The notes under the pieces were generated by a model. It made no database searches, was not told the DNA's origin, and saw only the letters and a program-made list of their open reading frames with translations. A DNA stretch of 33,163 nucleotides from JANPEZ01 sp031423155 (GTDB taxonomy: Bacteria; Actinomycetota; UBA4738; HRBIN12): positions 1-33,163 of the forward strand of contig JANPEZ010000016.1 of assembly GCA_031423155.1 (NCBI GenBank). Reading direction: 5' to 3'. Below, one piece after another: positions 24,379 to 31,331 of the stretch (the stretch's first letter is position 1; the number at the start of each line of letters is the position of its first letter). A program made the translations under genes and the position numbers.

Positions 24379-26157
24379 TTGGCGGGCAAGATCAAGCAGG
24401 AGGACATCGAGGCGGTCCGAGAACGGACCGACATCGTCAAGCTCGTCTCCCAGTACCTTTCGTTGAAGAAGGCCGGGCACGACTCGATGAGCGGGCTCTG
24501 TCCCTTCCACCAGGAGAAGACGCCCTCGTTCTCCGTATCGCCAGGCAAGCAGGTCTTCTACTGCTTCGGGTGCGGCAAGGGCGGTGACGCCATCAAGTTC
24601 CTCACCGAGTTGGAGCACCTTTCCTTCGCCGAGGCCATCGAGCGACTCGCCCAACAGGCGGGAGTGCACCTGCGCTACGAGGGCGACTCACCGGAAGAAC
24701 GGAAGGCCGCGGCTCGCAAAGGCTCCCTCCATAAGGCGAACGAGGAGGCTGCGGCCCTGTATCACCAGACGTTGGTAGACGGGAAGGAGGCCGCCGGCGC
24801 GCGCTCCTACCTGGCCGAGCGTGGGATCGACTCCACCGCCGCTGAGACGTTCCAGATCGGCTACGCGCCCGGCAACGCTGACTTCCTGCTGCGTCAGCTG
24901 ACCAGTTACCAGTCTGACCTGCTCCTGGAAGCGGGCCTAGCCGGCCGCGGCGACGATGGGACCGTCCGCGACCGGTTCCGCTCGCGGATCACCTTCCCCG
25001 TCCACGACCTGCAGGGAAGGGCGGTGGGCTTCGGTGCCCGCGTCCTTCCCAGCGACCCCAGGGCCGGCGAGCAGGCCAAGTACCTGAACACGGCGGAGAC
25101 TCCGATCTACAAGAAGAACGAGTTGCTCTACAACCTGAACCGGGCCCGGAACGCCATCGCCAAGTCGGGAGAGGCTTTCGTGGTCGAGGGCTACACCGAC
25201 GTGATCGCGCTGGCCCAAGCCGGCATCGAGAACGCGGTCGCGACATGCGGGACCGCGCTGGGCGAGAGCCACTTCAGGCTCCTGTCGAGATTCGCCCAGC
25301 GCGCGGTCCTGGCTTTCGACTCGGACGAGGCCGGAGCGCGCGCCGCCGAGAGGGCATTCGCCTTCCAAGAGCAGTATCCGGTCAAAGCGGTCGTCATGAT
25401 CATCCCCGAGGGACTGGACCCGGCCGAATTCGTCCAGAAGCACGGGACGCAGGCGGTGCTGGATGCCGCCGAGACCGCGCGCCCCCTGGTCGAATACATG
25501 ATCCGGCGCACCATCGGACGCTACGAACTTTCAACCATCGAGGACCGCTCCGCCGCCGTTGCCGAGGCCCTTCCGATCCTTGAGAACCTGCGGGATCCCG
25601 TGCGCCGCAGCGAATACGGCCACCAGATCGCCGACATGGCCGGGGTCAGCGAGGCCTCGGTCATGACCGCCCTGGAACAGCACATGGCGGGTCAGCCCAA
25701 GGATGTAGCCAAGGCGATCAAGCGAACGAGCGCGCACGAGCGGGTCGAGCGCGAGATGCTGAAGCTTCTGGTTCGAGATGCCGATATATATCGAGAGTTA
25801 GAGGGCAGACTCACGGAGGAGCACTTCCGGTCCACGCCGGCGCGACATCTGTTCATCGCCATCAAGGGCGCCGGCGGAGAAGTGGGCACGCTCGCCGGCG
25901 GGGCCGACGAGAAGCTCGCAGCGACCGTCTCTTCGCTCGCGGTGGAACCGCTCGATGGGGAGGCGACGATGGACTATGCCGAGCACGTGTGGACGAGGCT
26001 GCAGGAATTCATGCTGAAGGCGCGCAGCGACGCGCTCAGGATCCGGCTGCAGAAGCTGAATCCGACCTCGGATCCGGACTACGACGGGCTGTTCAACGAA
26101 CTGGTCGCCGTCGACGGAGAACTCAGACGCCTTCGTGAGGGAGCGGAAGCCGTCTGA
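24379..26157 (+). CDS. dnaG: DNA primase DnaG
   Basis: A 592-residue primase that makes RNA primers at the replication fork. It has an N-terminal CHC2 zinc finger (CPFH then YCFGCGKGGDAIKFL, about residues 38-75), the RNA polymerase core, a TOPRIM domain (EGYTDVIAL near 270 and FDSDEAG near 313), and a C-terminal helicase-interaction part of about 150 residues. The start is a TTG 13 bases after dgt, with a GGACGG-type purine stretch upstream. Length matches the family. It is followed by the primary sigma factor. Confidence 0.96.
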   Translation: MAGKIKQEDIEAVRERTDIVKLVSQYLSLKKAGHDSMSGLCPFHQEKTPSFSVSPGKQVFYCFGCGKGGDAIKFLTELEHLSFAEAIERLAQQAGVHLRYEGDSPEERKAAARKGSLHKANEEAAALYHQTLVDGKEAAGARSYLAERGIDSTAAETFQIGYAPGNADFLLRQLTSYQSDLLLEAGLAGRGDDGTVRDRFRSRITFPVHDLQGRAVGFGARVLPSDPRAGEQAKYLNTAETPIYKKNELLYNLNRARNAIAKSGEAFVVEGYTDVIALAQAGIENAVATCGTALGESHFRLLSRFAQRAVLAFDSDEAGARAAERAFAFQEQYPVKAVVMIIPEGLDPAEFVQKHGTQAVLDAAETARPLVEYMIRRTIGRYELSTIEDRSAAVAEALPILENLRDPVRRSEYGHQIADMAGVSEASVMTALEQHMAGQPKDVAKAIKRTSAHERVEREMLKLLVRDADIYRELEGRLTEEHFRSTPARHLFIAIKGAGGEVGTLAGGADEKLAATVSSLAVEPLDGEATMDYAEHVWTRLQEFMLKARSDALRIRLQKLNPTSDPDYDGLFNELVAVDGELRRLREGAEAV

Positions 26158-26240
26158 GGCTCGCTGGGTTCGGAACTGTCGGCGAGGTTGACGCCTCGTA
26201 CACTACGCATCGCTGTCCCCCCGCTTGAAGAGGAGCCCCG

Positions 26241-27548
26241 TTGAGCGAACCGGCTCGTGAGATCTTGAGCCTGGACGAAGCCAAGGAATCGATCACCGCC
26301 CGCGGGCGAGAGCGCGGTTTCGTGACTTCCGAGGACCTGCTCGAAGCGGTACCGGTCGACGACTTCACCCCCGAGCAGGTCGAGGAGTTCCTGACGCAGA
26401 TCCAGGAACACCTCACCAACGAGGGCATCGAGGTCATAGAGGTCCCCGGCGAGGAAGCCGATCCGGCCACCAACGTGCGCATCGAGGTCGACCTGCTGAA
26501 GGCGCCGACCAATGACCCGGTCCGCATGTACCTCAAGGAGATCGGGAAGGTCCCACTCTTGACGGCCTCACAGGAGGTGGATCTGGCCCGCCGGATCGAG
26601 GCGGGGGAGTTCTCAACGGCGCTCCAGCGAAGCGTGGCGGTCGACGGCAAGGTCGAGCAGAAGCAGCTGAAGCTGGTCGTCGAGCGTGTTTGGGAGATTC
26701 GTGACTACCAGCTGAGCGCGTTCGGCAAGGTCGAAGGCATCGGCCGGGACAAGATAGCCAAGACCTACCGCCCCAAGACCCGTGAGGCCCTCGAGGAGTT
26801 CCTCCACCGCGTGGGGCGCGACGGCCAACTCGCCAAGAAGAAGCTGATCGAGGCGAACCTACGTCTGGTCGTTTCGATCGCAAAGCGCTACGTGGGTCGC
26901 GGGATGTTGTTCCTGGACCTGATCCAGGAAGGGAACCTGGGTCTCATCCGCGCGGTCGAGAAGTTCGACTACTCGAAGGGGTTCAAGTTCTCGACGTATG
27001 CGACCTGGTGGATCCGCCAGGCAATCACGCGCGCGATAGCCGACCAGGCGCGCACGATCCGCATCCCGGTGCACATGGTCGAGACGATCAACAAGCTTGT
27101 CCGCGTCCAGCGTCAGTTGCTGCAGGACCTGGGCCGCGAGCCGACCCCCGACGAGATCGGCAAGGTCATGGGCATCGGCGCCGACAAGGTCCGCGAGATC
27201 CTGAAGGTCTCCCAAGAGCCGGTCTCGCTCGAAACCCCGATCGGTGAAGAAGAGGATTCACACCTGGGCGACTTCATCGAGGACAGCGACGCCGTCGTGC
27301 CGGTGGACGCCGCTTCCTTCATCCTTCTGCAGGAACAGCTCGAGTCGGTCCTCCACACGTTGAGCGAACGCGAGAAGAAGGTTGTCCAGCTCAGGTTCGG
27401 ACTGGTGGACGGCCATCCTCGAACGCTGGAAGAGGTCGGACGAGAGTTCGGTGTCACGCGTGAGCGCATCCGCCAGATCGAGTCGAAGACCCTGTCGAAA
27501 CTGCGGCACCCGTCGCGTTCGCAGAAGCTGCGCGACTACCTCGAGTAG
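26241..27548 (+). CDS. rpoD: RNA polymerase primary sigma factor (RpoD/SigA)
   Basis: A 435-residue group 1 sigma factor directing housekeeping transcription. Region 1.1-like helices lie at about residues 10-75, region 1.2 at DPVRMYLKEIGKVPLL, region 2 from LRLVVSIAKRYVGRGM to YATWWIRQAITRAIADQART (promoter melting and -10 recognition), region 3, and region 4 with the -35 helix-turn-helix (TLEEVGREFGVTRERIRQIE). A TTG start has AGGAG (26231-26235) 5 bases upstream. Between regions 1.2 and 2.1 it has an insert of about 60 residues, longer than in typical actinobacterial SigA. dnaG-rpoD adjacency recalls the macromolecular synthesis operon of other phyla; in M. tuberculosis sigA is elsewhere. 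Confidence 0.96.
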   Translation: MSEPAREILSLDEAKESITARGRERGFVTSEDLLEAVPVDDFTPEQVEEFLTQIQEHLTNEGIEVIEVPGEEADPATNVRIEVDLLKAPTNDPVRMYLKEIGKVPLLTASQEVDLARRIEAGEFSTALQRSVAVDGKVEQKQLKLVVERVWEIRDYQLSAFGKVEGIGRDKIAKTYRPKTREALEEFLHRVGRDGQLAKKKLIEANLRLVVSIAKRYVGRGMLFLDLIQEGNLGLIRAVEKFDYSKGFKFSTYATWWIRQAITRAIADQARTIRIPVHMVETINKLVRVQRQLLQDLGREPTPDEIGKVMGIGADKVREILKVSQEPVSLETPIGEEEDSHLGDFIEDSDAVVPVDAASFILLQEQLESVLHTLSEREKKVVQLRFGLVDGHPRTLEEVGREFGVTRERIRQIESKTLSKLRHPSRSQKLRDYLE

Positions 27549-27552
27549 TCGC

Positions 27553-27822
27553 TCAGTTCCAGGCCGCGTCGTCGTCCGGCTCGTACAGGCGCTTCTGGAT
27601 GGCGCCTCGAGTTCGCCGGATCGCATCCAGGCTCTTGCCCGTCGCGGTATCGGTGATGCGGGCGGCGCGTCCGGTTATCAACCGAAGGACCGGGCCACCC
27701 GTCTGCTCGCTCTGCGGGCCCTTCACGACGTATGGGTCGTCGGCCGTCATCTGGCTGATGAGTTTGCGCCCGGCGACGAACCCAACGCCGAGCCCGAGGA
27801 TCAGTCCTGTCCGAAACTTCAT
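27553..27822 (-). CDS. Small membrane-anchored protein (YtxH-like)
   Basis: An 89-residue protein with a glycine-rich N-terminal membrane helix (TGLILGLGVGFVAGRKL, about residues 5-22) and a charged cytoplasmic-type remainder. The shape recalls YtxH-like stress proteins but no diagnostic motif is present. The ATG at 27822 has GGAAGGA about 8 bases upstream and TAGGCT (minus 27859 to 27854) as a possible -10. A longer open reading upstream would run antisense through the tRNA gene and is rejected. It converges on rpoD with a 4-base gap. Confidence 0.65.
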   Translation of the reverse strand: MKFRTGLILGLGVGFVAGRKLISQMTADDPYVVKGPQSEQTGGPVLRLITGRAARITDTATGKSLDAIRRTRGAIQKRLYEPDDDAAWN

Positions 27823-27853
27823 GTGAGTGATCCTTCCTTCGTAGTAAAGCGTC

Positions 27854-27859
27854 AGCCTA
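27854..27859 (-). promoter_or_regulatory. Probable -10 box of the small membrane-anchored protein gene
   Basis: Minus-strand TAGGCT lies about 31 bases before the ATG at 27822, giving a leader of about 25 bases that includes GGAAGGA. Confidence 0.4.
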
Positions 27860-27886
27860 CCGCGAGAGCCGGAGATGGGGGATTGA

Positions 27887-27892
27887 TAGGAT
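27887..27892 (+). promoter_or_regulatory. Probable -10 box of tRNA-Asn
   Basis: TAGGAT lies 14 bases before the mature 5' end of tRNA-Asn, which would leave a short 5' leader for RNase P. No clear -35 is seen. Confidence 0.45.
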
Positions 27893-27906
27893 TGCCGGGC
27901 ACCCAT

Positions 27907-27979
27907 TCCGGGGTGGCGCAATTGGCAGCGCGGCGGACTGTTAATCCGTAGGTTGTGGGTTCGAGTCCCACCCCCGGAG
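27907..27979 (+). tRNA. tRNA-Asn (anticodon GTT)
   Basis: A 73-base cloverleaf reads by eye: acceptor TCCGGGG (27907-27913) pairs with CCCCGGA (27972-27978); D arm GCGC-AATTGGCA-GCGC; anticodon stem ACGGA-type pairing around CTGTTAA with anticodon GTT; T arm GTGGG-TTCGAGT-CCCAC (27955-27971); discriminator G at 27979. CCA is not encoded, as the next bases are CCC. It sits between the minus-strand membrane gene and the first ECF module. Confidence 0.97.
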
Positions 27980-28063
27980 CCCCAAAACCCAAGAGGCACG
28001 AGCGATCCGGGTTCATCACCGTCGGTAGTGTAGCGGTCGGAGCGTCTCAGTTGTTCATGCGCC

Positions 28064-28591
28064 ATGATCGATCGCTCGCTACGGGTGCTACGCGGCAGGG
28101 AGGTCGTGGACACGGAAGTGGCCGAGGAACCGCGGAGCTTCGAGGTGTTCTTCGCATCCGAGCACGCGCGGCTGTTCGGGGCCCTTTGCCTCGTCACCGG
28201 TGACCGCCACGAGGCGGAGGAGATCATGCAGGATGCCTTCCTCCGGCTGTGGGAGCGATGGGATCACGTCGCCGAGGTCGACGACCCGTCGGCCTACCTC
28301 TTCCGAACGGCCATGAACGTGTTCCGAAATCGGTACCGGCGCGCGGCCTTGGCGCTGAAGAAGACGATCAGCATCGCCCCCGCCGAGGACGCACTCGCGA
28401 CCGTCGAGGATCGCGACGTCGTCGTCCGCGCCCTGCGTGATCTCACACCGGATCAGCGTGCCGCGGTCGTGCTGACCGGTTACCTCGGCCTCACCTCAGA
28501 GGAAGCCGGGAAGGTGCTCGGCATGCGGGCCAGCACGGTTCGCACCCTCGCGACGCGCGCCCGCGCCGCGATCCGCGAGAAAGGCAGGTGA
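28064..28591 (+). CDS. ECF RNA polymerase sigma factor (module 1)
   Basis: A 175-residue extracytoplasmic-function sigma factor. Region 2 (about residues 25-95, with EAEEIMQDAFLRLWERWDHV and AYLFRTAMNVFRNRYRR) recognises the -10 element; region 4 (about 120-172, with LTPDQRAAVVLTGYLGLT and MRASTVRTLATRARAAIREK) the -35. No C-terminal extension. The ATG at 28064 lacks a good ribosome-binding site; GTG codons at 28106 and 28118 are possible shorter starts after an AGGGAGG. It is followed 6 bases later by its presumed membrane partner, the usual arrangement for ECF factors held by a membrane regulator. Target promoters are unknown. Confidence 0.9.
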   Translation: MIDRSLRVLRGREVVDTEVAEEPRSFEVFFASEHARLFGALCLVTGDRHEAEEIMQDAFLRLWERWDHVAEVDDPSAYLFRTAMNVFRNRYRRAALALKKTISIAPAEDALATVEDRDVVVRALRDLTPDQRAAVVLTGYLGLTSEEAGKVLGMRASTVRTLATRARAAIREKGR

Positions 28592-28597
28592 CCCCCG

Positions 28598-30622
28598 ATG
28601 ATCGATGATCGCGAACTCTTCGAACGTGCCGTCGGCCGCTTCGCACCTCCCGAGCGCTCGTTCGAGCGTCTCGTGACGCGCCGTGACCGCAAGCACCGGA
28701 ACAAGCGCATCACCGCGGGCGTCCTCGCCCTCGTCGTGGCAGCCGCAGGGACGAGCGCGCTGATCCGAGCCTTCGCCACGGGGCCCATGCCCGCCGATCC
28801 CCCTTCCGTGGACCTCGGGATCTTCGAGCCAGTCGCCGGTCGGATCGTCTACTACACGAACTCCAGCCTCTGGGGCGTCGACCCGAACGCGCCTTCCCCG
28901 GACTCGACGCTGGTGCGCATCGACCTCGAGGGAACGGCAACGCCCGAGGAACTCGCGTCGTTCACTATGCCGCTCGGCTGGTCGAGCGATGGCACCAAGC
29001 TGCTCTTCGTGCGCGAGGATCCTTCCGACCAGACGTTCCCGTACGACCGCCACCTCTACATCCTCCACGCGGACGGGACCCAGACCCAGATGATCGCCGA
29101 GCCGGTCGGCGAGGCCGCGATCTCGCCCGACGGGTCGAGGGTCGTCTTCGCGTACGACGGATCCCCCGAAGGGTTGTACGTCGTGGACGCCGACGGCGGG
29201 CAGCCGGTTCGGATCGCCGACGTGGGGGAGTCACCGACCTTCTCACCCGACGGGACGCAGATCGCATACCTCTCGGAGAGTGGCCAAGCGGGGATCGAAC
29301 ATGTCTGGGTGGCCGACGCGGACGGCACCGACGCGCGCGAGATCCTGACGGACGAAGCCCTGGCGATGGGCATGTCCGGTCTCACGTGGTCGCCGGCGGG
29401 CGACCGCCTCGCGATCGAGAACCAACTCGAGGGGCGCGTCGCGATCTACACCTTCGCCCCCGACGGCTCCGACTTCACGGAGGTGATCACCGGTGGGTTC
29501 AGAGCGAACTGGTCGCCCGACGGCTCACAGATCGCGTACGGGTTGCCCGGGCGCGACGGCTTGTCGATCGCCGACGCGGACGGCTCCAACGTCCGAACGT
29601 TCGGCTTCGCGGCCCCGGGCCCCTGGCATCCGGGGGCAAGCGAGGGCGAGGGTGAGGACGTCCTCGATCCAACACCGAACCGGTTCGTGGGCGGATGGGC
29701 CGCCACCGACTACAACAACTCCGGCGGCCTCGGCGCCACCCCGACTCAGACGATGACGATCCGCGCGGGGGAGGACGGCGTGCTGCACATCACGATCCAC
29801 GACGACGCCGCGTGCATACCCGACGCAACGGAGCTAGCGATGACCGGCACCGGACGGCTCGAGGACCCAACCACCCTGGTGGTCGCTCCCCATCTGACAT
29901 GCGTCGAGGGAAGCGTCGAGGGAGGCGACCGAGTCGAGGTTCTCGACGGCTACACGCTGGTCCTCGACCCCGCTACCGACAGGCTCTACGACAACCTTGG
30001 GGTGGTGTGGAACCGAGGAGCACCAGCGGAGAGCTGGACGGGCGCGTCGACGCAAGCCGGAGTCGACGGGCCGGGGACCTATTCCATCCTCCATGGGGAG
30101 GTCACCTTCCGCGCCGCCGAGCCCTGGAACGACCACCTCGAGTCGTACATCGACCCGCGCACGTTCTTCCTGGTCGGAGCCGACGACGTGGATGCGGAGG
30201 GTGCGGAGATGACGCTCCTCGTGAACGCGCTGCCGCCGGAGGCGCCCTGCGACAGGCGCGTCCCGCCCTCTGCCGAGGAGCTGGTCCAGGCCGTCCGGTC
30301 CAACCCCGACCTCGAGGCGACGGCGCCCGTCATCGAACGCGTCGGGGGGATCGACGCGCTACGGATGGACGTGGTCGCCGCGCCAGGAGCATCCTTCGGC
30401 CCCTGTACCGCGGACGTCAGTGTCGACGTCGTGTCCGTGCCGGGCCAGCCGTGGGCAAACGTCGGACTCGGCGAGCTGGGTCGCCTGTACGTCCTGGACC
30501 TCCCAGGAGGCTCTGCCCGGACCCTGGCGATATTGATCACCGCCCCGGACGCGGCCGTGTTCGAGCAGGCGCTGGACGCGGCAGCACCCGTCCTGGACTC
30601 CTTCGAGTTCCACTCGCCGTGA
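28598..30622 (+). CDS. Single-pass membrane protein with outer beta-propeller; putative ECF sigma regulator (module 1)
   Basis: A 674-residue protein. A cytoplasmic tail of about 37 residues rich in Arg/Lys (FERAVGRFAPPERSFERLV) precedes one membrane helix (about 38-60). Outside come TolB-like PD40 propeller repeats at about 65-350 (SPDGSRVVFAYDG, SPDGTQIAYLSESG, SPAGDRLAIE, SPDGSQIAYG), a beta-rich domain at about 361-473 not found in the paralogue, and a C-terminal domain at about 556-674 ending LDAAAPVLDSFEF. Adjacent to the ECF sigma, it is likely its sensor or anti-sigma factor, but it lacks the HxxxCxxC zinc anti-sigma motif. Ligand unknown. It is paralogous to the gene ending at 33069. 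Confidence 0.85.
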   Translation: MIDDRELFERAVGRFAPPERSFERLVTRRDRKHRNKRITAGVLALVVAAAGTSALIRAFATGPMPADPPSVDLGIFEPVAGRIVYYTNSSLWGVDPNAPSPDSTLVRIDLEGTATPEELASFTMPLGWSSDGTKLLFVREDPSDQTFPYDRHLYILHADGTQTQMIAEPVGEAAISPDGSRVVFAYDGSPEGLYVVDADGGQPVRIADVGESPTFSPDGTQIAYLSESGQAGIEHVWVADADGTDAREILTDEALAMGMSGLTWSPAGDRLAIENQLEGRVAIYTFAPDGSDFTEVITGGFRANWSPDGSQIAYGLPGRDGLSIADADGSNVRTFGFAAPGPWHPGASEGEGEDVLDPTPNRFVGGWAATDYNNSGGLGATPTQTMTIRAGEDGVLHITIHDDAACIPDATELAMTGTGRLEDPTTLVVAPHLTCVEGSVEGGDRVEVLDGYTLVLDPATDRLYDNLGVVWNRGAPAESWTGASTQAGVDGPGTYSILHGEVTFRAAEPWNDHLESYIDPRTFFLVGADDVDAEGAEMTLLVNALPPEAPCDRRVPPSAEELVQAVRSNPDLEATAPVIERVGGIDALRMDVVAAPGASFGPCTADVSVDVVSVPGQPWANVGLGELGRLYVLDLPGGSARTLAILITAPDAAVFEQALDAAAPVLDSFEFHSP

Positions 30623-30653
30623 CGGCCACGGATCGACCGAGCGGGGGGCCGGG

Positions 30654-30785
30654 ATGAGGGCTCGCTACGGACGCATCGTGGCTTCGGCCCTACTGGTGGC
30701 GATGGCGGGATGTACACCGACGATCACGTGCGGACGCCCCCCCCGATATCCACCTAAACACTGCCGCCGAGGTAGGGGTTCATGA
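30654..30785 (+). CDS. Tiny putative lipoprotein (module 1)
   Basis: A 43-residue open frame 31 bases after the propeller gene. It has a classic lipoprotein signal: basic start (MRARYGR), hydrophobic core and lipobox VAMAGC with Cys20. The mature part would be only 24 residues, Arg/Pro-rich with two more Cys. An 8-base C run (30737-30744) interrupts it. It may be a real micro-lipoprotein, or the remnant of a larger one; the same position in module 2 starts another exported-protein gene. No strong ribosome-binding site beyond a GGGGGGCCGGG stretch. Confidence 0.45.
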   Translation: MRARYGRIVASALLVAMAGCTPTITCGRPPRYPPKHCRRGRGS

Positions 30786-30791
30786 CGCCAT

Positions 30792-31331
30792 ATGGATGAG
30801 ACGGCGGCCATCGTGCATACCGCTCCGGTGGACCCATCGGAGGTCGACGACCTCGCCCCGACGTTCGAAGCGTTCGTCGGCGCCGAGACGGCGCGGTTCC
30901 ACGGCGCCCTCCGGCTCCTTGTGCGTGACCGCGCGGAGGCCGAGGACCTGATGCAGGAGACGTACCTAAAGGTCTTTGAGCGCTGGCACCACGTCCGGTC
31001 GCTCGAGGACCCGACCGGATATCTCTACCGCACCGCCATGAACCTGTACCGCAAGCGCCGCCGCAGAGCGGCAGTCGCGATCCGCCACGCGATCCGCCCG
31101 AGGCCCCCGCGCGATCAGCTGGAGGAGATCGAGTCGCGTGACGAGATCCTCCGGGCGCTCGCGACGCTCAGCCCACGCCAGCGGATGAGCCTGGTGCTCA
31201 CGGACCTCCTGGACTACTCCTCGGAGGAAGCCGGGCGACAGATGGGTGTCAAGGCGACCACGGTCCGGGTCCTCGCCTCGCAGGGACGGGCCGCCCTCCG
31301 AGCCAGTACTGGAGACGACATCGATGCCTGA
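30792..31331 (+). CDS. ECF RNA polymerase sigma factor (module 2)
   Basis: A 179-residue ECF sigma factor clearly paralogous to the one at 28064. Region 2 (about residues 25-100: EAEDLMQETYLKVFERWHHV, GYLYRTAMNLYRKRRRRAA) and region 4 (about 120-175: LSPRQRMSLVLTDLLDYSSEEA, VKATTVRVLASQGRAALR). The ATG at 30792 fits the start of the paralogue; no Shine-Dalgarno is clear. Its stop lies 8 bases inside the next gene, so the two are translationally coupled. Specificity is unknown. Confidence 0.9.
   Translation: MDETAAIVHTAPVDPSEVDDLAPTFEAFVGAETARFHGALRLLVRDRAEAEDLMQETYLKVFERWHHVRSLEDPTGYLYRTAMNLYRKRRRRAAVAIRHAIRPRPPRDQLEEIESRDEILRALATLSPRQRMSLVLTDLLDYSSEEAGRQMGVKATTVRVLASQGRAALRASTGDDIDA

Noticed and set aside
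28009..30790. GGGTTCAT-AC shared sequence upstream of both ECF sigma genes (28009 and 30776)
   Set aside because: The motif is short and lies at very different distances from the two starts (about 55 and 16 bases). No paired -10 element was found, so a common autoregulated promoter is not supported.
31246..31323. Longer N-terminus for the module 2 membrane protein starting inside the sigma gene
   Set aside because: The extra 26 residues are Arg/Pro-rich read-through of the sigma region 4 coding sequence in another frame. The paralogue starts just before the short tail, matching the ATG at 31324.
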